Shown: in pieces, positions 43,790 through 54,000 of the stretch
How positions within the stretch are numbered: the first letter of the stretch is position 1
Layout: the number at the start of each line of letters is the position of its first letter
DNA from: Avena insularis
Taxonomy: Eukaryota > Streptophyta > Magnoliopsida > Poales > Poaceae
Reading direction: 5' to 3'
Assembly: GCA_023614405.1 (NCBI GenBank)
Contig: CM042693.1
Span: 338,255,527-338,319,526 of the forward strand
Length of the DNA stretch: 64,000 nt
Notes under the pieces: model-generated
The model's database searches: none
What the model was told of the DNA's origin: nothing
What the model saw: only the letters and a program-made list of their open reading frames with translations
Translations under genes and position numbers: made by a program

Positions 43790-44528
43790 GGTCGAATTAC
43801 GGCTAGAAAACAATTTTATGGATTCTAGTCCGGGGACTCAAGTCTGAAGTAGATCGTGTTGTTTTGCCGAAGATAGTTAACTGACCTGATAAAAGTCGAA
43901 GTGTGAGTCGGACACTGCGTATCACAACAATCCTAAAGACCAACACATTGACTTCGAAACTTGTTTGGGTGAAAGCACCGAAAGACTTAAAGTCTCCTAA
44001 TCCGAATATCACGATTCGACTAAACACTCGAGAGACTCTTGACATGGGTATGCCCTATGGGTGCCTTATGTTAGCCGTGCCAGTGCTCAGCCTAGAAGGA
44101 GTCCCACACAATCACCCTCTGCGGATGGCAAAGCCCAGAAGAGATTTGGGTGACCAAGGCCCCATAAGGATGTGACTTCTTGAGAACATGGCGGCAGTAT
44201 GAGCGAGAATTTCAAAGGGTCGAGAAGAAACCCTAACTTGTAACCGAGCTTCGACTTAGCTTCGAGATGCCTGCCCTCCCTATATAAAGGCGAGGATGTA
44301 CGTCGAGGAAAAATCCAGAACCCTAGCATACACCTACGCCCAGTCAATATCGCACCCCTATAACCTTCTGATTACAGACATACATCAATCAGAACAAACA
44401 AAGCGAGAGTATGAGGTTTCCCTCTAGGGTCCTGAACTAGGTAAACCTTGTGTCCCCGTGTTGCGAATCTGTTAGCCGTTCCGCGATTTCCAGCGTTCCT
44501 TCCTTCTCCAAAACCCAAGTCCATAACA
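43790..44528 (+). repeat. Gypsy-3 3' LTR (left edge uncertain)
   Basis: A TATATAAAG box at 44281-44289, a probable R/U5 region with 'cctctagggtcctgaactag', and an ending in CCATAACA at 44528 mark an LTR. No second copy exists in the window, so the left boundary is only a guess. A clear polypurine tract immediately before it is not visible. Confidence 0.5.
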
Positions 44529-44545
44529 ATGGCCATTGAAGAGTC

Positions 44546-45442
44546 GAACCCTCGTTAGTACCTCTTTTGAAAACTATTGTTCAATCTTAAAAAGTTTTGT
44601 AGCACTATGAGGAACAACACTTAGTCCTAGAATTGGGATAAAATTCTTGCCATTTCATGGTGACATCTTTATGTTGTTCTTGGACACGATTTTTAGGAAG
44701 AAGGCATTTAAGTGGTATGCTGCTTCCAATATAGAAGCAATAGAGAAGCTACCATATCCTAGGGATATAAGAGGTGTAATAAGTTTTCTTGGTCTTGTGT
44801 TTTTTTTATAGAAAGATTTTATAAAGACTTTTCTAAGATATCCAAGCCTCTAACAATCTTTTGCAAAAAAGACATTCCATTTTCTTTTAATGAAGATTGT
44901 GTAGGGAATGTCTTTTTATGTTTTAAAGAATGGTTTGATTAGTACTCCTATGTAATTCCAACCTCTAATTGGAATTTGCCTTTTGAAATCATGTGTGATG
45001 CTAGTGACTATGTTGTAGGAGAAGTTTTAGGCCAAAGATTTGATAGAAAACTTAATGTGATATATTATGCTAGGTGAGAGCTCTTGATGGAGCTTTCAAA
45101 GGGATTATGCTACAACTGGCAAAAAGCGTAATTGATTGGTTGTAATTTTATGCATGTGACAAGATTTAGACCAACACATTTATAGACTCTAAAAGGTAAT
45201 GAAGTACACACTGATCATTCTTCTATTAAATACCTTATGAACAAAAATATGCTAAGCCTAGACTCATCGGATGGGTTATTTTACTATAAAAAATTTGACC
45301 TACATATTATATAGATAGGAAAGGTGAGAAAACCCGATGTGATCATTTATCTAGAATAGAAAACATTCCGGTAGATCATATTCTATAATGACAGCTTTGA
45401 AAATGAACAACTAGCAAACATTAATAATATACTGGCGCTAGA
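44546..45442 (+). pseudogene. Athila-like Gypsy RT-RNase H remnant
   Basis: Plus-strand text decodes, with many stops and frameshifts, to RT thumb and RNase H: IEAIEKLPYPRDIRGV (about 44733), SFLGL, then LPFEIMCDASDY-like sequence (about 44978) and VIYYA. A further YLMNKN segment (about 45227) and FDLHI-like text follow. The AT-rich base composition differs from the GC-rich Tat-like elements. It is probably part of the sequence into which Gypsy-3 inserted, although no target-site duplication can be confirmed. Confidence 0.7.
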
Positions 45443-45832
45443 TGATGGCTAATGTGTGGTTGGCCCGTGGAGCTGTTTAGAACCCAAGATCAAAAGGTGT
45501 GGCCGACCACGTGACAGAAGTCTTCCCTCGATAAAAAGCAGCAGAGGTTGCTCCGAACCCGGTAGGAAAATGTCACACAGGTGTTGCAAGCAACACAGAG
45601 ACTACACAACACAAACTCAAGACTTTGCCCCAACTAGCAGTGGCTTGTCAATCTCACAGTTATTCAACAAAGGATTAGCACTTGTGGTGTGGAAGTGATG
45701 ATGGTTTGCAGCAAGTAAATAATGGAGGAAGATGTATCAATGAGCAAAAAGGTGGACGGGGTCCTGTGATTTCACTAGAGTTCTCTCCTTAGATAAACAA
45801 CATGGCATGAATGGTAAAGCAAATTGCAAGCG
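45443..45832 (-). mobile_element. Partial LTR, inverted relative of the 758-2290 solo LTR
   Basis: From TGATGGCTAATGTGTG at 45443 the plus strand matches the reverse complement of the right end of 758-2290. Shared blocks include 'ctacacaacacaaactcaag', 'actttgccccaac' and 'agatgtatcaatg'. Similarity fades at about 45830, shortly before the assembly gap. Only the end of the LTR is present. Confidence 0.65.
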
Positions 45833-45975
45833 AGCGATTGGCGGGGAGGCCCAGGCTTAAATCATATGATGCGATACCCGAACAAAAAGATCCTGCTGAG
45901 ATTTGGTTAGGCGGCTAACCAATATACATGAACCTCCATCCAACAATATGACTAGTAGTCCACCTTTGTGTTATC
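45833..45975. other. Unassigned sequence left of the gap
   Basis: Short sequence with no recognised feature. The reading frames crossing into the N run are meaningless. Confidence 0.4.
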
Positions 45976-46075
45976 NNNNNNNNNNNNNNNNNNNNNNNNN
46001 NNNNNNNNNNNNNNNNNNNNNNNNNNNNNNNNNNNNNNNNNNNNNNNNNNNNNNNNNNNNNNNNNNNNNNNNNNN
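45976..46075. other. Assembly gap, 100 N
   Basis: Exactly 100 undetermined bases, the usual placeholder for a gap of unknown size. The order of the flanks comes from scaffolding, not from continuous sequence. Confidence 0.98.
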
Positions 46076-46285
46076 CATGGTTCGAGGACAAGAGTCAATG
46101 AGAGAGACTTGCGGGGAGCAAATAAAGAGAGCAGAAGAGTATCCCTCGTAAAGAGCACTCAAGAAGGGCATCAGCCAAGAAGCATCTGCGCTAGTGAATA
46201 GGACACCCAAGAGTTGCATGAAAAGGCACCACACCGCGTATACACCCCGAGATCCGGGCCAATGTAACACCAAACAAGAGGCAGC

Positions 46286-46307
46286 AAAAAAAAAAAAAAA
46301 AAAAAAG
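46286..46307. repeat. A22 homopolymer
   Basis: A run of 22 A, preceded by GGCAGC and followed by GATAAG. No retroposon-type target duplication or coding region precedes it. It may be a slippage product within the minisatellite just to the right. Confidence 0.8.
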
Positions 46308-46349
46308 ATAAGAGGGCCGCATCGATGGTGAATGAGGTGCAACACACCC

Positions 46350-46640
46350 AGAGCAAAGAATAAAAGGCTAAGGGTGGCTCGCACGCGAGGATACCACACC
46401 AATAGTAGCGTAAAAATGCTAGATTGAAGAGAAACACACCCAGTAGGTCTCGCAATAATGCCGGTAAGGATAACCCACCCACAGTGGCAGCAAAAATGAT
46501 ACCTTGATGGGAAACGCTTACGCAGGTCCCGCAATACGTCATGGAAGGAGAAAACACCCAATAGTGGCGCAAAGGGCTAATTTGAAGAGGAACACACCGC
46601 GGAAGGAACATGCCGGCATGCAGGATCCAACACCGTGAGG
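46350..46640. repeat. Minisatellite, about 80-bp unit
   Basis: Unit starts 'aatagtagcg' at 46401, 'acagtggcag' at 46481 and 'aatagtggcg' at 46560 are 79-80 bp apart. Units share text such as 'gaagagaaacacaccc', 'ggtctcgcaata' and 'ggaaggagaaaacaccc'. A more decayed unit precedes at about 46350, and traces follow to about 46640. Confidence 0.7.
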
Positions 46641-49545
46641 GGAAATAGGAAGGAGACTGCCACCGAGGAGTAGCAACAAAAGGTTAGTTCAGTGTGAGGC
46701 AGAGGTCAAGTTCTAATGGGGCTACCATCGTGAAGGAGGGGATACACAAGAAGAGCAAAGAGGGTTCTGTACAACAGGATGAAATAGAACTGACATCATT
46801 ATCTCTGTTTACCTAACATGTGGATGCATGATAGTAAGACCACCCCGGTGGTTGCAAAGAGTAACTAACAGAGTCTGGACAAAACAGAGTTGGCGGGAGG
46901 TAGATTGGGCCAATGTCTGCCCCATGGGCAATGATGGTGCAGCCCCACCCCTAGGAGTCAATACGATGTGTGCAAAGGGCTGTGCATTGGTCCGGATGGT
47001 GAAGATTCTAAATCAAATATAGAAGATGGCACCGTGGGAGCATCAAGAATCCTGTGATGATGAGATTGACGAAACTTATGGATGGGGTTGGTATTGGGAT
47101 GACTTGGTCCCGGGATGAGACGTAGGTGATAAATAAACCACGAGGATCCTATAATTTCAGCTTGCACCCTAGTTCAGCAGCATGTATGAGTTCAGGATGT
47201 CATTCCAACATTTTGTATCAAGGGGAGTTCATGTTCAGTGGATCAAGAATAAGCAGAGGTATGAGGCGGTTCAGAGGTTAAAGTGGAAGAATGGACAGGT
47301 GGTGGTACCTTTGTCCAAGGAGGATCACAGCCAAAGAGCCTCATTCGCCAAAGGCAATTAGGCACCAAAGCAATAAATGGAGCAAACCATTTCAAATTTA
47401 TCATTTTACTCTATAATATAAGTAAATTTGATGTGCAAGATCTATCTAGAAACTCCACTATGTTGTAAAATTAATCTGTTCCGAGGCTAACAAATTGGGC
47501 CCTCCCTGCTGAGCCGGAGTAGGGAGCATGTTGAAACTCGATGGCTTATACGGAGGGTGGCTTATGCTTATGTCCATAATAAATTCAACCCTAGGAGACC
47601 AAGGCCAAGAATATCTTCCGTATCAAACTGTTGCTCAAGACAACATTGTCCCACCAGATACATGGTTGGAAAGATACAAGAAAGCTCTGAAATGTTGCAT
47701 GGGGGATTGGACTAATAGCCTCAGATGCCGTATAAACTCTCAAGGCTGAGGTATAGTCTAGGTGTCCAGGGAGGTTGTAGATCGGTTGACTCAAATCTTT
47801 TAAGGTGGTAAATGTATTTCCAACAGATTTTTCATGAGCTTGAACCTCATCCAGGGATTCGCTACGGATGTAGTATTATATATGACGTAGACAATACCTT
47901 AACCTGGCAAATAAAAAAGGCTCCCTTTGCATTTGCTACATGATTGGATGTCACAACTAGATGTTCCTAGTGGTATTTGGGCTGTTGACATGTAGATAGA
48001 GGAAACCGGCCTGGCTTATGAGGCAGCTCAGAGATCTATAGAACAAATGGATTCATTATATCCATAGATGCATGCAAAGGGCTGACAAATGTAGTGAAGG
48101 AGGTGTTCCTGAGATGAGGGTGTAGAGAATGCCATGCTCACCCGATGCTCAACCTGTATGTACACTGCGCAAGTAGGGCATTGGTTACATGTTCGCTTCC
48201 CTTAGATCTTATAGAGCTAAGCCATGGTTATTTCATGAGCAAAGTTTTTATGAAGCCCAGAGCTTCCTCAAAGATTTCTGGCCGCACATCATTCATAACT
48301 ATGTAAGTGAGTCAGTTCAACCCAACATCAAAGTGATTACATAAAGAACAAATCCCAGCTGAATGCCCTCAATAATCGGGTGAAGGACATGTAACCCATC
48401 TTGTTCATATGTTGATGGACCTTATATAGGTATGGATCATGGTTATTAAATATAAGAGAGATTGGTCAAGACTTAGAGGCCATATGCTACCGCCTATTGT
48501 ATAGCAATCCAGACATTAGAGAAGCCAAGGGCTTGGTCATCTAGGTTCTCTCTCCCACAAACAAATGCTAGCTGTGGAGGTGGTTGATATGTCCAAAAAC
48601 GGCCATGCTGATAAGTTGTGAACATCGCAGCGTTGAATGCACCTGCTTAGAGTGGCAAAGATTATCGGGAAACTACAGGCGTACTCACACATCTGGTCTT
48701 CTTTGTGAAGAAAAGAACTCTACCACATTTGGATCAATATTGTTCCGATTACTTCTCTCCTGAAAGTTTAGAACTCAGACGCTGGTTCCATCAAGCAATG
48801 TAATCGAATCTATCTGGTGGCCCTGGCAAAATTAGTTTTGAGCCGTGCTATCCAAAGAATAAAAGGGCGAGAGACCAAGTAGAGGCTGAAGAATTTTCTC
48901 GAGAGAGGGTTGGTTCAACTTTTAGTGGTAAAAGAAGGGGAACCGGACGAAAAACTCTACCATCTTATAGGCCATAGAGCATGGGTGTCCTTAATGCACC
49001 CAAACTCTAGGTATGATATGATACCATAACAAAAAAAATCGGTCATACTGAGATATTAGGTGCTTAACCGTGTCTCGCTTGACAGAAGTGCAAGCAAGAA
49101 ACATGACTACAGACTTAGTGATTTTCATAAGAAAATCAAACGAGTGGAGTGATGAGGCTGAACACGACCGATTCTGATTCTGACGCTGCATTCCTCGAAT
49201 TCGGAGATGCAGAAAGGGAAGGTAAGAAAGTCGCACCTGTGAAGTGGAGGAAGGAAGGCATGAAGAAGACAGAGGACACCTAGGGCAAATAAGTGGCACC
49301 TGGGTGAAGGGTAAGAAGGATGGCACCAAAGAAGCTAATGTGAATGCAGATGTCGAACCCATCTATATATTCTTAAATTGGAGTCAGTAGTTCATGGAAT
49401 TGCTCAAATAAATAAGCTGCAGTAGCAAAGGTCTTTAAGACAATATGAGTTATTTCAATGCTGTCGATTTAATTGCTCATCGACTATGTAATCCCGCCTC
49501 AGAAGCGACTTGAGATTTGGTATCACCTAAAGACACTTGTCGAAG
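46641..49545. other. Long unassigned stretch
   Basis: About 2.9 kb with no recognised gene, LTR edge or domain. Frames are short on both strands. Text around 47270-47760 and 48460-48960 looks like decayed coding sequence by codon texture (open pieces such as PDTWLERYKKALKCCMGDW), but I cannot place it in a family. It is possibly an old retrotransposon or a plant-specific transposon. Confidence 0.3.
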
Positions 49546-49556
49546 CTTAATTAGGA

Positions 49557-49633
49557 ATGTGCCACTACTATCTATACAGTCACAAAGCATCAGCCAATGT
49601 ATCGTTTCTCGTTCGATGATGGTAGTGGCACAT
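49557..49633. repeat. Hairpin with 16-bp arms (MITE-like)
   Basis: ATGTGCCACTACTATC at 49557-49572 and GATGGTAGTGGCACAT at 49618-49633 are inverted copies with a single mismatch, separated by 45 bases. AT-rich sequence lies just outside both arms. It is possibly a small foldback transposon. Confidence 0.5.
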
Positions 49634-49779
49634 ATAATTTATAAGCAATTTATCGTTGCTACCATTTCATTCAAACTCTGCTTTTAGAATTACACTATTA
49701 AAAGGTTCCAGCTAAAAACAAGTTCTAAGTCGCTACAATCACACCTACAGCAGTTCTATTTTAGTTGCTGAAAATGCCA

Positions 49780-50368
49780 TGGCAACATAAGCAAAGAAAC
49801 AAGAGAATTTCTAGAAAATATCTAGGCACTTGCTCAACTCTAGGTAATTCTATGGGGCACCCCTGAGGCTTTTTTCTAGAAAATACGGGAAATTTCTAGG
49901 TGCCTACAAGCTAGAAACTACAATTGCCGAAGTGACTCGGGAAAATACAAGATGTTTAACTACCTAAATGAGCACCAATTCCGGGATGGCTAGTATCGCC
50001 CACCATGTAGCACGCGTGTAAATTCCCCTGCCCCAGGGGCGTTGCTCAATTCTCGCACCTCCTTGCAGAAAATGGTAAAGGAAACCTAGGATTTCCATGA
50101 ACCCCGAATTTAGTTGGAGAAGGTTAGAATGCTAAGAGGGAGGTAGGTGTCGGGTTTGGGATCAACCGAGTGGATCCATGCTGCTCGAAAGCAAGGAGGG
50201 GGAGGCCAGGCTGAAATCCATGTTAACTCTCCTTACTGAGCAGCTATCCGGGGTGCACCGTAGCCAAAAGTCCTTGGTCTTGCTTTGGTGATTTTACGCT
50301 ATGGGTGATAATGCAGGGTTACTCAGCTGGTTTCTCATTTTTCATGGTTTTTTGCGAATTTCCCATTG
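49780..50368. repeat. Satellite-like array, left part (about one unit)
   Basis: Carries the same text as the main array in the same order: 'gagcaccaattccgggatgg' (49971), 'ttagaatgctaagaggga' (about 50130), 'aaatccatgttaactc' and 'gcgaatttcccattg' (to 50368). The array stops at 'cccattg', where the spacer begins. Confidence 0.75.
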
Positions 50369-50962
50369 TGTGTTTCTAGTGTGTTATACCTAGGGTTGAT
50401 ATGAAAATAGTTGGTACTTAGGTTTCCTCTCATGATAACTGCTCACGCTAGTTTGGTGGTGCCCCATTGGTTGAGAGATGGTTGTCACGGATCGGGCCCA
50501 CCCAACATTGATCCTCTCAGGATCTAATGGGAAAGATAATCTGCCCCCTCACACTTCTCTCTCTATGTGGAGATTGGACCCCTATCCATGCGGGGCTGTT
50601 CAGTTTGCTACCAATACTTTTACTTCCATAATCTAGAAGGAAACCGTAGAAAAGGCGATAATTTTTTGTATACAAGCGCAGTCTATGCATTTCCTTGTTC
50701 CTCGAAAATTATAAACTATTTTGGATTTATATACACGTAGGGTGTATAAAATATAAAAAATGTGTATTTTGTAGTGCAAATGGGGGAAATGTATGAACGC
50801 CGGCTCAACCGGTTGCAACATCGCCCAATTATGGTCAAGTAATGATGCACTATAATTTCATGTCGTTGGGGGTCGAACGATGTATCCTTCCGTGACGCGC
50901 CGTATCTTCACATTATTAGAGCTGCGATAACGCACGGGTCTTGCTAGCCATGCTTTTAACCA
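50369..50962. repeat. Spacer, first copy
   Basis: About 0.59 kb unlike the array units, starting TGTGTTTCTAGTGTG right after 'cccattg'. It matches 57769-58317 along its length (for example 'ctatgcatttcct', 'ggatttatatacac', 'ccggttgcaac', 'tgatgcactata'). No reading frame is supported. Confidence 0.75.
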
Positions 50963-51004
50963 AACGCTGAAGGACGTAATTGTGTGAATCAACGCTTCTT
51001 CTCA

Positions 51005-54000
51005 TAGTAGGTTTAGAGTCGTAAAGGAAAAACTCGGATTTCATGAACCGATTCTTCTAATTGATGTTGCCCAGACGAAGAGGAGCGGTCCCGTTTTGGG
51101 CTCAATCCGCTAAAGTGATCCATCACCGCGCAGCAGGGAGGTCTAGGATTGAAAGCCACAAGCACCCTACCGACAGCCATTCGGGGTGAGTCAAAGAAAA
51201 AGTCCCTGTTGTCTTGCTTATGATTTTTATGTTGGTAGTGGGTGACGACGGGCTACCTGAGGTGGTTTCTCATTTTCTTGATATTTGATGTAATCTCCCA
51301 TTGTCGGGTTCTGGGAAAAATCGGCAAAAAGCCGTGAGGGCATGTGTAGGCACGCCGAGGTGCATTAACCTTTGAACTCAGGTACTGGCTTCAGCCTAGG
51401 TACCCCATGGGCACCCCAAAAATTTTTTTTTTCCAGAAAATACAGGCAATTTCTAGGTGCTTATAGTGAAAAACCTACTTCCGGGTGTGACTTCGGGGAA
51501 AATATAGTATTATGCTTTGCACTACTTAGATGAGCATCAACCTCCATGGAGATGGCGGGTCACACGATGTAAGATGCGTGGTAAATTCACCTCGGCCCTA
51601 GGGCATGCTCAATTTCTCGCACCTCCTTTGCAGAATTGCTGGCTCTTCCGGAGTCGTAAAGGAAACACCGGATTCCCCATGGAAACCCAGGAATCTCAAG
51701 TTGGAGAAGTTGCTTAGAATGCCAGAGGGAGCTAGGTGCCCGGTTTGGGCTTATCCGCTAGCGGGATCCATACCCAAAGGAGGAGGTCTAGTTCAAAAGC
51801 CCAGAGTTAACTCCTACCCTGATATCCATCCGTGTGCCGCCAAAGTCCCATTATTCGGTTTATGATTTATGTTGGTAGTGGTGACACGCAGGCTACTTCC
51901 GACTGCTCAGATTTTTCGATTTTGATGAATTTCGCATTGCGGTGGTTCGGGGTGGGAAAATCGCTGAACTCACGACGCAAGAAAATAATGAGGTCATTGT
52001 AACCTTGAATCCCAGGCACTTGCCCAAACTTAGGCAAATTCCATCGACACCCAAAACATTTTTCCAGAAAATATAGGTAAATTTAGGTACACGGCTTAGA
52101 ACTGCAATTGCTGGCGCGTGACTCGGGAAAATTGCATATAGTTGCACCACAAGATGAGCACCAACCACGGAGAGAGATGGCGTGTCACATGACATAGCAT
52201 GCGGTAAATTGCATCGGGCCCTAGGGAGCGCCAATCTGTAACTCCTTTGCACAACCGCCAGCTTTTCTCCCGGAGTTTCGTGAACGGAAACTCGGATTTC
52301 TCCTTGAACCGTGGGAATCAGTTGTAGAAGTTCTCAGAATGCCAAGAGGGAGCTAGGTGTCGGGTTTGGGCTCAATCCGCGATTGGATCCATTGCTCAAC
52401 AGAGGGGTGGTCTAGGGTTGAAAGCCATGTTAACTCATACTCTATAGCCATCCTAGGGGTGCGCCGTGTGCCAAAAGTCCCAAGTTTGTTCCATGGCGAT
52501 TTATGTTGGTATTAAGACACGCAGGGCTATCGAGCTGGTTTCATATTTTTGATTTTGATAAATTCCCATTGCCGGGTTCGAGGGGTGGGCAAATCGGCAA
52601 CTACAGGCGCCAAGACAGCACGCCGATGCAAAATTTAAACTCTCAAACCTAAGTATCTTCTCATTTGAAAATTTATGTAGCACCTCAAAACATTTTTCCA
52701 GAAAATATAGGGCAATTCTAGGGTGCTGAGAAAAGAAACCGCACTTCAAAGCGTGACTCAGAAAATATGATATGCTCGCATCTACTAGATGAGAACCAAC
52801 CTCCCGGAGATGAAGGTCCTCCACACGAGCATGCGTGGTAAATTACCTTTTGGGGCACTAGGGGGCTAACTTCAATTCTCGTAGACCCTTTTAAGAATCG
52901 CCGGCTTAGAGTCATCAAAGGAAACGGATTTCCCTACGGAACCTCTTTTAGAATTTAGTTGAGAAGGCCAGAATGCCAAGAGGGGAGTTAGGTTGGTTCG
53001 GGGCTCAACTACGTAGTGGATCCATCGCCCTGGGAAGGAGGAGGAATCTAGGGTTGAAAAGCCGGAGGTTAACTCCTACTCGATAATAGCTTCATCCGAA
53101 GTGCTTGTAGTGTGCCCAAACTCCCGTTTGTCTTATGCTTATATAGATTTATGTTGGTGAGTGGGTGATGACAAGAAGGGGAGCTACTCGAGCTGGTTTC
53201 ATATTTTTCTTGATTTTTGATGAATTTTACGTCATTGCGGGGTCTGGGGTGGGAAAAATCATCAACCCACTCGGCAGCCTGCAGAACATGTGCACGTGAG
53301 GTCCATATTGCATCCTTGAACCTAGGCACTTTCCCAAGCCTAGGTACCCCATGGGACACGCCCAAAACATTTTTTCCAAAAAATATAAGGTCAATTTCTA
53401 GGATACCTGGCGCTAGAAACCACAATTGTCGCGAAATGACTAAAGGAAAATTCAGTATATGGTTGCATTCACGAGATGAAAACCAACCTTCTGAGGGATG
53501 GCGGTCCGCCATGACATTGCATGCGTGTAAATTGCATGGGTCCCTAGAGGCGGCTACTAATTCTCGACCTCCTTCAGACAATCGCCGGTTTTCCGGAGTC
53601 GATAAATGGAAACTTCTGGATTTCTCCATGGAACTTTGGAATCTCCTGTAGTTGGAGAAGTTGGCTTAGAATGCTCTAGAGGAAGCTAGGTACACTGGTT
53701 TGGGCTCAATCCATTTCGGTGGATCCACGTTCGGGCAGTGAGGGGGGGTGGTCTAGGGTTAGAAAGCCATGTTAACTCCTACTCGATAGCCATCCGAGGT
53801 GTGCGTCGTGTGCCAAAAGTCCGGTTTGTCTTTGCTTATATGATTTTATGTTGGTATTGGGTGTTGACCATATTTAGGAGCTTTCGAGCGCTGGTTTCAG
53901 ATTTTTCGTGATTTTGATGAATTTCCCATTGCCGGGTTCAGGGGGAGGGCAAAAGCGGCAACTCACAATAAGACACTGCTGAGGTGCATCAAGCAACCTT

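Larger units (their letters stand above)
20586..44528 (+). mobile_element. Gypsy-3: plus-strand Tat-like Gypsy element split by a nested insertion
   Basis: Gag/protease and RT on the plus strand (20586-22361) continue without loss at 36070 after removal of the 22362-36069 insertion, because the RT frame joins across the duplicated ACAAT. RNase H and integrase follow (36070-38757), then an antisense gene on the minus strand (39101-42823), PPT-like repeats (43161-43450) and an LTR with a TATA box (to 44528). The 5' LTR and most of gag are not present. The layout matches Gypsy-1 and Gypsy-2. Coding parts are heavily frameshifted. Confidence 0.75.

Noticed and set aside
46171..46611. Minus-strand frames of 146-196 residues next to the gap
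   Set aside because: They run through an 80-bp minisatellite and the A22 run (giving a Phe/Leu stretch), and one extends into the N run.
53069..53629. 186-residue minus-strand frame and its plus-strand partner in the array
   Set aside because: Homologous positions in neighbouring units are not open, so the frame is not conserved between units.
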